DNA of 42,381 nt, taken from the NCBI GenBank assembly GCA_017615275.1, contig JAGAAO010000023.1, forward strand, positions 1-42,381. Reading direction: 5' to 3'. Origin of the DNA: Butyrivibrio sp. (GTDB lineage: Bacteria; Bacillota; Clostridia; Lachnospirales; Lachnospiraceae). Positions 7,724 to 14,992 of this stretch are shown here, one piece after another; position 1 is the stretch's first letter; every line of letters starts with the position of its first letter. The notes below the pieces were generated by a model, which saw only the letters and a program-made list of their open reading frames with translations, was not told the origin of the DNA and did not search any database. The translations under genes were made by a program, and so were the position numbers.

Positions 7724-9190
7724 ATGATTGAAACTTTTCTGAACAAGTACAAAAAAGTATTTGGTGTGATATTCATTCTGGGGATATTATGTACGGTCGT
7801 ACCTGTCATTGTGGGTTGCGGTTATACCTATCTTTGTGAAGATGATTTTAGTTTTGAGGGAGGTGCCAAGGATGTTGCCGAGGAATACGGTTCATCTTTT
7901 CTGGGCGCCGCACATAGAATGGCAGAGTACTACAATACCAATCAGGGAACATATTTGTTTAATTTCCTGGTTCATTATATAAGGGCATATTCAAGAGGAG
8001 ATCTTCCGGGATTTCATCTTTTCATGATATTGAATACGGTTGTTTTTTGTCTTTTGCTTTTATATCTTTTAAAACTTCTTGCAAGAGACAATATTGCGTA
8101 TCTGGGAATGGCGTTTGCTGTATTTGCGGCTTTGTTTGCGATGAAGAATACTGCGTTCGGAATGGAAGTGTTCTTTTGGTATACGGGAAGCCTGAATTTC
8201 CTTATTGAGCTTTCTCTTGCATTTATCGCGGTTTCCGGATGCATTTTGTATATAAGGGATAAAAAGACAAGATTTCTTGTCGTAAGTACAGTTGCAGCAT
8301 TTCTGGCAAGCGGAGGATCACTTAATATTGTATGCGCAAGCTTTGCATGGCTTGCGGCTATAGTTATCATTGACCGCGACGAGTTCATGAAGAATAAAAA
8401 GATAATCATACCTATTATCGGTGCGGTTGTGGGCGCGTTTATAAACGGTATCGCTCCCGGAAACAGAGTAAGATCCGATGAGGGCTTAAAAGAAGGTCAC
8501 AGCACTTTGTTTGACGGACTCAGAGATACTTTTACATGTATTGTTATTGAGGACAAAGAACTTTTTACAAGCCTTGTATTTATATTCATGCTGATATTGC
8601 TGTTCGTAATCTGCGTTTTGTTCAAGGTTAAGATTCTCAAGGAAAAGGTGACAATACTAAACCTTGTTATCGTGCTTGTCGGAACCTGGGTAGCAAGATT
8701 TTTTACCATGTTCCCCGTATCATACGGATATCATGTAGATTATATGGCGAATATGAGAACTACCAGTTCCTATGAGATTGTGGCTAAGCTAATGTATTTT
8801 CTTGCGGTTGCAGTTCTTGCGCAGTTTGTTTCTGAGAGGCTTGAAGTAAAGGCTGATTATGCCGCAGTCGGAGTTTCCGCGCTGTGCTTATTGCTTGCAC
8901 TTATTCTTCATTCGGGGATAAAGAATGAACTTAAGTGTGGAATGTCATATTTAGTGTATAATGATTATAAAACAGGAACGTTGCAGGAAGCATATGCTGC
9001 GAGAGAGTATGTTCTTTCGGCGCTTAAGCTTGCAGAAAAAGACAGTGATGCGATCATCTACGTCGAACCGTTCAGAAAGGCAGGATCTGCTTATGGAATG
9101 GGACTCGGAGTAGATTGTGAGGAGATACGAAACAGATCCGCAGCAGGTCTTTTCGACCTTCATACTGTAACGGTAATCTATAAAGAATAA
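7724..9190 (+). CDS. Polytopic membrane protein, DUF6056-like (possible glycosyltransferase-type)
   Basis: A 488-residue integral membrane protein with roughly ten hydrophobic helices. The first is about residues 13-33, followed directly by an extracellular CEDDFSFE segment. Other marks are a WYTGSLNFL motif, a charged loop with APGNRVRS and a soluble C-terminal domain of about 80 residues. The W-x-x-GS-x-N and APGN-x-x-R combination resembles what I recall of DUF6056 proteins. The acidic pair after TM1 is reminiscent of GT-C lipid-linked sugar transferases, but no activity can be claimed. The start ATG at 7724 follows GAGGAG; the frame is open to a GTG at 7688 without a site. Only 35 bases separate it from the ABC binding-protein gene. 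Confidence 0.7.
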   Translation: MIETFLNKYKKVFGVIFILGILCTVVPVIVGCGYTYLCEDDFSFEGGAKDVAEEYGSSFLGAAHRMAEYYNTNQGTYLFNFLVHYIRAYSRGDLPGFHLFMILNTVVFCLLLLYLLKLLARDNIAYLGMAFAVFAALFAMKNTAFGMEVFFWYTGSLNFLIELSLAFIAVSGCILYIRDKKTRFLVVSTVAAFLASGGSLNIVCASFAWLAAIVIIDRDEFMKNKKIIIPIIGAVVGAFINGIAPGNRVRSDEGLKEGHSTLFDGLRDTFTCIVIEDKELFTSLVFIFMLILLFVICVLFKVKILKEKVTILNLVIVLVGTWVARFFTMFPVSYGYHVDYMANMRTTSSYEIVAKLMYFLAVAVLAQFVSERLEVKADYAAVGVSALCLLLALILHSGIKNELKCGMSYLVYNDYKTGTLQEAYAAREYVLSALKLAEKDSDAIIYVEPFRKAGSAYGMGLGVDCEEIRNRSAAGLFDLHTVTVIYKE

Positions 9191-9225
9191 GTTGGTATGT
9201 TGTCGGATGTATTCAAGGAGGGAGC

Positions 9226-10593
9226 ATGAAGAAAAAAACGTTATGTTTTTTGCTTGCTTTTGCGATGGTGACAGCTTCTTTGACAGGGTGCGGAAATCAG
9301 TCGAAAAATGAGGCTGCGCCTACAGACAAGACAGATGATAAAGCAGATGGTTCTCAGGAAGAGGTAAGTATGGGTGAGCCTGTCACTCTTCGAATTGCCT
9401 GGTGGGGATCTCAGGAAAGACATGATAAAACAGTTGCAGCAATCGAGCTTTATGAGAGTCTTAATCCCAATGTGAATTTTGAATACGAGTATTACTCTTT
9501 TGACGATTATTTTACTAAACTTAAAACGCTCGTTGCTTCGGACGAAGTTTGGGATGTGTTCCAGCTTGGCGGAAACTTCCCGCAATATATGGATAAGATA
9601 TATCCTCTTGATGAGTTTATTAAATCGGGAGTCGTTGATGTTACGGGCATTTCGGATGCAAATCTAAAGACGACCCAGACGACGGAAGGGGTGCAGCTTG
9701 GTCTTACAAACGGGATCAACACCTATGGAATAGCCTATGATCCTGTATTGTTCGAGGAGGCCGGGGCAAAACTTCCCACTGATAATTGGACATGGGACGA
9801 TTACAAGGAAGCAGCCGACCTTATCACGGAGAAGCTTGATATATTCGGTTCATCAACGTTTCAGACTTCTGATTTTATTGCCGGATGCTCGACATACATA
9901 GGGCAGCAAGGTGGACTTGGGCAGTACGGTTTCTATAACCTCGATCTTACGGGAATGGGGTTTGACGATCCTCAGATGCTCACTCCTTATATCCGTATGA
10001 GAGCCGACATGATAAAAAAGGGTTCATATCCCGATGCGGGTGCTTCTGCTGAAGTTACAAATATTGAGAATGATTTTCTTGTGACCGGCGAAGCAGCTAT
10101 GACGTGGGTTGCGGTCAATCAGTTCCCTACAATTTACGATGTTTGCAAGGGGCAGGGAAGAACACTTGCACTTGCAACTATACCTAAAGTAACTCCTGAC
10201 GGAAATTCCGGAGCTCAGATCCAGTCTTCGCAGATGTTCTGTGTATCGCAGGATTCCGAGCACAAGGAAGCGGCAGCAAAATTCATCGGCTGGTTTGAGT
10301 CGGATGTTGAATGCAACAATATTCTTCAGGCGGAGAGAGGAATTCCCGCCAACGAAGATGTAAGAGCGGCGCTTTCGGCTGAAGCTACCGAGGGACAGCA
10401 GATCATGTATGATTATGTTGACATGGTCAGCAAGTTACCTACACCTAAGGAGATTCAGGTTCTAACACCGAGCGGACACGATCAGGTGGTCGATAATTAT
10501 TTAAACTATATACAACAGGTTGTCAGCGGTGAGATAACCGCAGAAATGGCAGCTATGAAGACGTATGCTGATGCAGAAGAAATATTCAAGTGA
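9226..10593 (+). CDS. Sugar ABC transporter substrate-binding lipoprotein (MalE-like, family 1)
   Basis: The 455-residue product is a lipoprotein: the signal peptide ends LTGC with C22, followed by a short Lys/Asp/Glu linker. The mature part has the family-1 solute-binding layout, including LRIAWWGSQERHDKT near the start, DVFQLGGNFPQY, the NTYGIAYDPVLFEEAG hinge region and the GEAAMTWVAVNQFP segment. It captures an oligosaccharide outside the cell and delivers it to the two permeases just downstream. AAGGAGGGA precedes the ATG at 9226. The substrate cannot be read from sequence. No ATPase gene is nearby, so a shared MsmX/UgpC-type ATPase is expected. Confidence 0.93.
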   Translation: MKKKTLCFLLAFAMVTASLTGCGNQSKNEAAPTDKTDDKADGSQEEVSMGEPVTLRIAWWGSQERHDKTVAAIELYESLNPNVNFEYEYYSFDDYFTKLKTLVASDEVWDVFQLGGNFPQYMDKIYPLDEFIKSGVVDVTGISDANLKTTQTTEGVQLGLTNGINTYGIAYDPVLFEEAGAKLPTDNWTWDDYKEAADLITEKLDIFGSSTFQTSDFIAGCSTYIGQQGGLGQYGFYNLDLTGMGFDDPQMLTPYIRMRADMIKKGSYPDAGASAEVTNIENDFLVTGEAAMTWVAVNQFPTIYDVCKGQGRTLALATIPKVTPDGNSGAQIQSSQMFCVSQDSEHKEAAAKFIGWFESDVECNNILQAERGIPANEDVRAALSAEATEGQQIMYDYVDMVSKLPTPKEIQVLTPSGHDQVVDNYLNYIQQVVSGEITAEMAAMKTYADAEEIFK

Positions 10594-10604
10594 TGACTCA
10601 GGAT

Positions 10605-10637
10605 GCCGTGCCCGTCTTTGAGAAAGGGCGGATCCGG
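10605..10637 (+). promoter_or_regulatory. Intercistronic hairpin between binding-protein and permease genes
   Basis: Nested complementarity in the 55-base gap: CTTT (10616-10619) / AAAG (10623-10626), flanked by GCC (10610-10612) / GGC (10627-10629) and an outer GCCG/CGGC pair. Such hairpins commonly stabilise or limit read-through after the binding-protein gene so that it is made in excess of the permeases. The fold is imperfect. Confidence 0.4.
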
Positions 10638-10648
10638 CTTAAGCGGGG

Positions 10649-11584
10649 GTGCAGGCTTTGGATATAAAAAGTACCGGTTCACGTAAAAAACTCAGATCAA
10701 AATTATCCATCTACAACGATGTTGTGGTTGGTCATGTTTTTGCGGCGCCATTCATTTTGGGATTTGTATGTTTTTCACTTATCCCGATATGGATGTCGCT
10801 TTTTTATTCTTTTACGGATTATTCGCTTGGAAAAAAGGAGGCAATATTCGTAGGACTAAAGAATTTTGCTATGCTTTACAACGATGAGATATTTGCCAAA
10901 TCTATTTATATTACGCTTAAGTACGTTTTGATCTCGGTGCCGCTTAAGCTTATATTTGCTCTTTTTGTGGCGGTTATTCTCACAAGAAAGTCTCGCATGG
11001 TCGCAATCTACAGGTCCGTATATTATCTCCCTTCACTTATTGGGGGATCTGTCGCGGTTGCACTTGTATGGAGACAGCTTTTTGCCAGGAAGGGGCTCTT
11101 TAACGTAATCTTGGAAGGCATCGGAATGGATAGGATCAACTGGTTCGGAGATGAAAAAATGGCTCTTTATCCGCTGATTTTTATGGCTATCTGGCAATTT
11201 GGCTCGTCAATGATCATTTTTGCGGCGGGGCTTAAAGAAATTCCGATGACATATTATCAGGCTGCGGCGATTGAGGGAGCAAACGGAGCCAAAAAATTTT
11301 TTTATATCACACTGCCGTATCTATCGCCGATCATTTTGTATAACCTCGTAATGCAGACAATTTCAGCTTTTTTGACTTTTACACAGGTCTTTGTAATAAC
11401 GGGCGGAGGACCGAACAACGGAACCATGCTCTATGCGCTTAATGTCTATAATCAGGCGTTTAAGTACGACAAAATGGGCTACGCGTGTGCGATGAGCTGG
11501 GTGATGCTGATCCTTATGACTTTGATCACGCTTGTGATATTCAAGAGTTCAAGATTTTGGGTTATAGATGATTCGGAAGCGTAG
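10649..11584 (+). CDS. Sugar ABC transporter permease (MalF/UgpA-like)
   Basis: A roughly 310-residue inner membrane permease with six hydrophobic helices. The conserved EAA loop that docks the ATPase is at about residues 197-225 (YYQAAAIEGANGAKKFFYIT followed by LPYLSP). The first helix region reads VFAAPFILGFVCFSLIPIWM, typical of the MalF/LplB group. The start is uncertain: GTG at 10649 or TTG at 10658. The latter has the GGGGG run (10645-10649) at good spacing. The stop TAG is followed directly by the next permease, so the two are translationally coupled. It forms the pore with its partner at 11594. Confidence 0.92.
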   Translation: MQALDIKSTGSRKKLRSKLSIYNDVVVGHVFAAPFILGFVCFSLIPIWMSLFYSFTDYSLGKKEAIFVGLKNFAMLYNDEIFAKSIYITLKYVLISVPLKLIFALFVAVILTRKSRMVAIYRSVYYLPSLIGGSVAVALVWRQLFARKGLFNVILEGIGMDRINWFGDEKMALYPLIFMAIWQFGSSMIIFAAGLKEIPMTYYQAAAIEGANGAKKFFYITLPYLSPIILYNLVMQTISAFLTFTQVFVITGGGPNNGTMLYALNVYNQAFKYDKMGYACAMSWVMLILMTLITLVIFKSSRFWVIDDSEA

Positions 11585-11593
11585 GTGGCAAAA

Positions 11594-12436
11594 ATGGCAG
11601 AGAAGAAGATCTTCAGGAAAATTCTATATCATACATATGTTGTTTTGACGGGATTCATTATGATATATCCGGTTTTATGGATGATCAGCGGTTCTTTTAA
11701 GGATAACTCGGAAATACTGCGTGGAACGCTGAGTCTTTTTCCGAGTGTTGTAAAAAAAGGCAATTATGCGACCGGTTGGAAGGGATTCGGTGGAATAACC
11801 TTTGCCACTTTTTTCATGAATTCTCTTGTTGTTGCTTCGATAAGTACGCTGGGAACCGTGATCTCATCATCGCTTGTTGCATATTCTTTTTCAAGAATAA
11901 GGTTTATGGGGCGGAAATTCTGGTTTACGTGCATGATAGCGACAATGATGCTGCCTTCTCAGGTTATCATGATCCCTCAGTATCTTATTTACTATAGGCT
12001 GCATCTTGTTCCGGGATATGTTCCGCTTATCCTTCCGTGTTTCTGCGGACAGGCGTTCTTTATTTATCAGATGATGCAGTTTATGCAGGGAATACCGAGG
12101 GAGCTTGATGAGGTGGCAAAAATAGACGGTTGCAGCAAGTACGGCATATACTCGAGGATAATTCTGCCTCTTTTGAAACCGGCGGTAGTGACAACGGTTA
12201 TCATTCAGTTTTACTGGACGTGGGATGATTATATGGGGCCTCTTCTTTACCTGTCGAGACCGCAGTCATATACTGCTTCTATAGCAATCAAGCTGTTTGC
12301 CGATTCGGGATCTTCCACGGATTTCGGAGCTATGCTTGCTATGTCGACATTATCACTTGTTCCGGTGTTTTTGATCTTTCTTTTCTTCAATAAACATCTT
12401 GTTGAAGGAATCGGAACTACCGGACTTAAGGGATAA
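11594..12436 (+). CDS. Sugar ABC transporter permease (MalG/UgpE-like)
   Basis: A 280-residue permease with six predicted helices and a C-terminal-type EAA loop at about residues 165-190 (IPRELDEVAKIDGCSKYGIY, then SRIILPLLKPA). It pairs with the upstream MalF-like subunit. The ATG at 11594 is preferred because AGGTGG lies just before it; a GTG at 11585 abutting the previous stop would add three residues. It is the last gene of this importer block, closed by a strong terminator at 12455. There is no ATP-binding subunit before clpP. Confidence 0.92.
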   Translation: MAEKKIFRKILYHTYVVLTGFIMIYPVLWMISGSFKDNSEILRGTLSLFPSVVKKGNYATGWKGFGGITFATFFMNSLVVASISTLGTVISSSLVAYSFSRIRFMGRKFWFTCMIATMMLPSQVIMIPQYLIYYRLHLVPGYVPLILPCFCGQAFFIYQMMQFMQGIPRELDEVAKIDGCSKYGIYSRIILPLLKPAVVTTVIIQFYWTWDDYMGPLLYLSRPQSYTASIAIKLFADSGSSTDFGAMLAMSTLSLVPVFLIFLFFNKHLVEGIGTTGLKG

Positions 12437-12454
12437 AATGCGATATTTGATGCG

Positions 12455-12490
12455 AAAATTCCCGTAAATGGATATTTGCGGGAAATTTTT
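12455..12490 (+). terminator. Rho-independent terminator after the ABC importer
   Basis: AAAATTCCCGTAAAT (12455-12469) pairs with ATTTGCGGGAAATTTT (12472-12487) with one bulge and one G-U pair; the loop is 2 bases plus breathing ends. A T-run through 12490 follows. It separates the sugar importer from the clpP promoter. Confidence 0.85.
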
Positions 12491-12511
12491 ATGCTCTTTT
12501 TATAAAATTGT

Positions 12512-12520
12512 TGGTATAAT
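12512..12520 (+). promoter_or_regulatory. Extended -10 promoter of clpP-clpX
   Basis: TGG then perfect TATAAT (12515-12520), 40 bases before the clpP ATG. No good -35 is present at 17 bases, consistent with an extended -10 promoter. I saw no CtsR-type direct repeat (GGTCAAANNNANGGTCAA) around it. Confidence 0.65.
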
Positions 12521-12560
12521 GAAAATTGAGATTTTATTTTTAGCTAGAAAGGGAGGAATT

Positions 12561-13163
12561 ATGAGTTTAATACCTTACGTCATTGAACAGACAAGTCGCG
12601 GTGAGAGATCATATGATATCTACTCAAGACTTTTGAAAGAGAGGATCGTATTTCTCGGAGAAGAGGTAAATGCCGCATCAGCCAGCACAGTTGTAGCTCA
12701 GCTCCTGTTCCTTGAAGCGGAAGATCCTAACAAGGACATCCACATGTATATTAACAGTCCCGGAGGTGAGATCACATCCGGAATGGCTATATATGATACA
12801 ATGCACTATATAAAGTGCGATGTTAGCACAATATGTATAGGAATGGCTGCTAGTATGGGAGCGTTTCTTCTTGCAGGCGGTGCAAAGGGCAAGAGAATGG
12901 CACTTCCAAACGCTGAAGTTATGATTCACCAGCCTTTAGGCGGAACACAGGGACAGGCTACCGAGATCGAGATAGCTGCTAAGCACATCATAAGAACCAA
13001 GGAGAAGATGAACAGAATGCTTGCCGAGAATACAGGTAAGCCTTTTGAGCAGGTTGCTGCAGACACAGAAAGAGATAACTGGATGACAGCACAGGAAGCT
13101 TTGGACTACGGTCTTATTGATTCGATTGTTGAGAACCGTCCCAAGAAAGAGGAAGAGAAATAA
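12561..13163 (+). CDS. clpP: ATP-dependent Clp protease proteolytic subunit
   Basis: At 200 residues this is the normal length for ClpP, the serine protease that forms a 14-subunit barrel and degrades proteins unfolded by ClpX/ClpC. The catalytic triad is intact: Ser98 in [11 protein letters not shown], His123 in MIHQPLGG and Asp172 in DTERDNW. The substrate-groove segment [11 protein letters not shown] is also present. GGGAGG just upstream fixes the start at ATG 12561; the frame is open further upstream to 12468 but that part overlaps the promoter and terminator. Its stop overlaps the clpX start (TAATG), so the two are translationally coupled. Confidence 0.98.
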   Translation: MSLIPYVIEQTSRGERSYDIYSRLLKERIVFLGEEVNAASASTVVAQLLFLEAEDPNKDIHMYINSPGGEITSGMAIYDTMHYIKCDVSTICIGMAASMGAFLLAGGAKGKRMALPNAEVMIHQPLGGTQGQATEIEIAAKHIIRTKEKMNRMLAENTGKPFEQVAADTERDNWMTAQEALDYGLIDSIVENRPKKEEEK

Positions 13164-14434
13164 TGGCAAAGATACCGGGAGAGATCAAGTGCTCTTTTTG
13201 TAATAAGACACAAGATCAGGTAAAAAAACTAATAGCGGGCCCCGCCGGTGTGTATATCTGTGACGAATGCGTTGAGATATGCTCAGACATTATCGCGGAA
13301 GAATTCGATGATGAACCGGAGATCGAGGAGAAAAATCAGCAGATTAATCTCTTAAAACCCGCAGAAATCCGTAACTTTTTGGATGAATATGTTATAGGAC
13401 AGGATGATGCAAAAAAAGTCCTTGCAGTTTCAGTATATAACCATTACAAGAGAGTAATGCAACCTAAGAGTGAGGACAAGAACGAAGTAGAACTTCAGAA
13501 GAGTAATATTATAATGGTCGGTCCTACCGGATCGGGAAAAACCTATCTTGCGCAGACACTTGCGAAGATAATCAATGTGCCTTTTGCGATCGCTGATGCG
13601 ACCACACTTACAGAGGCAGGATACGTCGGAGAAGACGTTGAGAATATTTTGCTCAAACTTATTCAGAATGCTGATTATGATATCGAGAGAGCACAGTATG
13701 GTATCGTGTACATCGATGAGATTGACAAGATTACCAAGAAGAGTGAGAACGTTTCTATAACCAGAGACGTATCGGGTGAAGGTGTTCAGCAGGCACTTCT
13801 TAAGATCATTGAAGGAACTGTTGCGAGTGTTCCCCCTCAGGGAGGAAGAAAGCACCCTCATCAGGAACTTATTCAGATCGATACAAGTAATATCTTGTTT
13901 ATATGCGGTGGAGCTTTTGACGGTCTTGATAAGATTGTTGAGGCGAGACTTGACCGCAATTCAATCGGATTTAACGCTGAGATAGCAGATAAGTCGGAAA
14001 GAGAGATCGGAGAGGTACTCAAAGAGGTTACACCTCAGGATCTTGTAAAGTTCGGACTTATTCCTGAATTTGTCGGACGTGTGCCTATTACGGTAACACT
14101 TGAAGGCCTTTCCAAGGAAGCTCTTGTCAGAATCCTTACAGAGCCCAGAAATGCTCTTGTTAAGCAGTATCAGAAGCTCTTTGATTTTGACGATGTTAAG
14201 CTTACATTCGAGGACGGAGCTGTTCAGAAGATTGCTGAGATGGCATATGAGAGAGAGACCGGAGCCAGAGGACTTCGCTCTATCATGGAGAAGACCATGA
14301 TGAATGTCATGTATGACATTCCTTCCGATGATACGATCAGCGAGTGCGTTATCACTGACAATTCCGTAGACGGAACAAGTGAGCCACTTATCGTCCACAA
14401 GGAACAACACGGTAAACTTAAACCCGCAAAGTGA
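13163..14434 (+). CDS. clpX: ATP-dependent Clp protease ATP-binding subunit ClpX
   Basis: At 423 residues this is typical of ClpX, the AAA+ unfoldase partner of ClpP. The N-terminal zinc-binding domain has four cysteines (C10, C13, C33, C36). Walker A is GPTGSGKT (120-127), Walker B is IVYIDEID (181-188), and the IGF loop that docks onto ClpP is visible in RNSIGFNAE. Sensor-2 type sequence GARGLRS lies near the end. The ATG overlaps the clpP stop by one base. In many Clostridia lon and ysxC follow clpX. Here a terminator follows, then a repeat-rich gap and a galactan locus. Confidence 0.98.
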   Translation: MAKIPGEIKCSFCNKTQDQVKKLIAGPAGVYICDECVEICSDIIAEEFDDEPEIEEKNQQINLLKPAEIRNFLDEYVIGQDDAKKVLAVSVYNHYKRVMQPKSEDKNEVELQKSNIIMVGPTGSGKTYLAQTLAKIINVPFAIADATTLTEAGYVGEDVENILLKLIQNADYDIERAQYGIVYIDEIDKITKKSENVSITRDVSGEGVQQALLKIIEGTVASVPPQGGRKHPHQELIQIDTSNILFICGGAFDGLDKIVEARLDRNSIGFNAEIADKSEREIGEVLKEVTPQDLVKFGLIPEFVGRVPITVTLEGLSKEALVRILTEPRNALVKQYQKLFDFDDVKLTFEDGAVQKIAEMAYERETGARGLRSIMEKTMMNVMYDIPSDDTISECVITDNSVDGTSEPLIVHKEQHGKLKPAK

Positions 14435-14578
14435 AAAGTAATCACTTGGCGAGGTTTTGTCGAGCCTAGTGTACTACTTTGTTCCGGCGAGCGTTAGCGA
14501 GAGCGGAACTTCCTTATGAACTTAGCGAGGTTTATTTATGGCTTTAATATGTTGTTCAATTACATAGACATAAGTTAT

Positions 14579-14606
14579 ACCGGGCTTTTTGAAGCCCGGT
14601 TTTTTT
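14579..14606 (+). terminator. Rho-independent terminator of clpP-clpX
   Basis: ACCGGGCTT (14579-14587), loop TTTG, AAGCCCGGT (14592-14600), then a run of seven T. This is a textbook terminator about 145 bases after the clpX stop. The decamer GAGCCTAGTG occurs both before it (about 14463) and right after it (about 14607). Confidence 0.93.
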
Positions 14607-14693
14607 GAGCCTAGTGAAGCTTGTATTGTATAGCACGCGTATCATAAACAAGCTTTATACCGCGTGTTAGAAATCTTGAGAAACTTCTTTGAA

Positions 14694-14883
14694 CCCAGAT
14701 AGAAATGCTGAAAATGGTTTAATTTATCTGGGATTTTATGCTGAATTGGTTAGAAAAGTTTTAATAAATACAGATAAAAGAACAACGATGGGGCTTTTTT
14801 ATCTGGAAATTCATAGAAATTTTGCTTATGAAGCATTGAAAATCCCAGATAAATCGCGCAAGATGTCCGGTTTCTATCTGGGA
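14694..14883. repeat. Three 75-bp-spaced imperfect palindromic repeats
   Basis: Three units at 14694-14733, 14770-14806 and 14844-14883 each begin with (CC)CAGATA and end with TATCTGG(GA), so each can fold into a hairpin. The CAGATA cores start at 14696, 14771 and 14846, a period of exactly 75 bases. Because 75 is divisible by three, one frame (TTG 14689 to 14898) reads as three 25-residue repeats. It has no ribosome binding site and no ATG at its start, so I treat it as a non-coding repeat cluster. Spacing and sequence do not fit CRISPR. Confidence 0.75.
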
Positions 14884-14918
14884 TTCAATGTAATATAGCG
14901 GAATAGAGCTTGTAGAGC

Positions 14919-14989
14919 GCTTCATAACAGCCCTGCCGTGGAGAACTGCGCATTCTGAACGTCCGACCTACGGCAGGGCGTAATGAAGC
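14919..14989. repeat. Long hairpin next to the end of ganA
   Basis: The arms 14919-14939 and 14970-14989 are complementary over about 20 bp with one bulge (core GCCCTGCCGT / ACGGCAGGGC), around a 30-base loop. It begins 4 bases beyond the ganA stop on the minus strand. No U-run follows on either strand, so it may be a transcript-end stabiliser or a mobile palindrome rather than a simple terminator. Confidence 0.65.
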
Positions 14990-14992
14990 ATA

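Larger units (their letters stand above)
14435..14992. other. 558-base gene-free stretch between clpX and ganA
   Basis: It holds the clpX terminator (14579-14606), a small hairpin with arms GTTCCG/CGGAAC around 14481-14509, and an AAGCTTGT/ACAAGCTT inverted repeat around 14627-14655. It also holds the three 75-bp palindromic repeats and the long hairpin at 14919-14989. No credible coding region was found. It marks the edge between the clp genes and the galactan block. Confidence 0.7.

Noticed and set aside
12437-12560. CtsR or HrcA (CIRCE) heat-shock operator before clpP
   Set aside because: I looked for GGTCAAA direct repeats and the TTAGCACTC inverted repeat and found neither.
14463-14616. 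Direct decamer repeat GAGCCTAGTG around the clpX terminator as a possible insertion footprint
   Set aside because: The copies are about 144 bases apart and enclose only the terminator and small hairpins, with no mobile-element content, so a target-site duplication is not supported.
14694-14883. CRISPR-like spacing of repeats
   Set aside because: The units are imperfect palindromes of about 40 bp that differ from each other, only three are present, and there are no cas genes nearby.
14689-14898. 69-residue reading frame made of three 25-residue repeats
   Set aside because: It starts at a TTG without a ribosome binding site, and the 75-bp palindromic repeats alone explain both the frame and the repeated peptide. 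Kept as a repeat with the coding option noted in findings.
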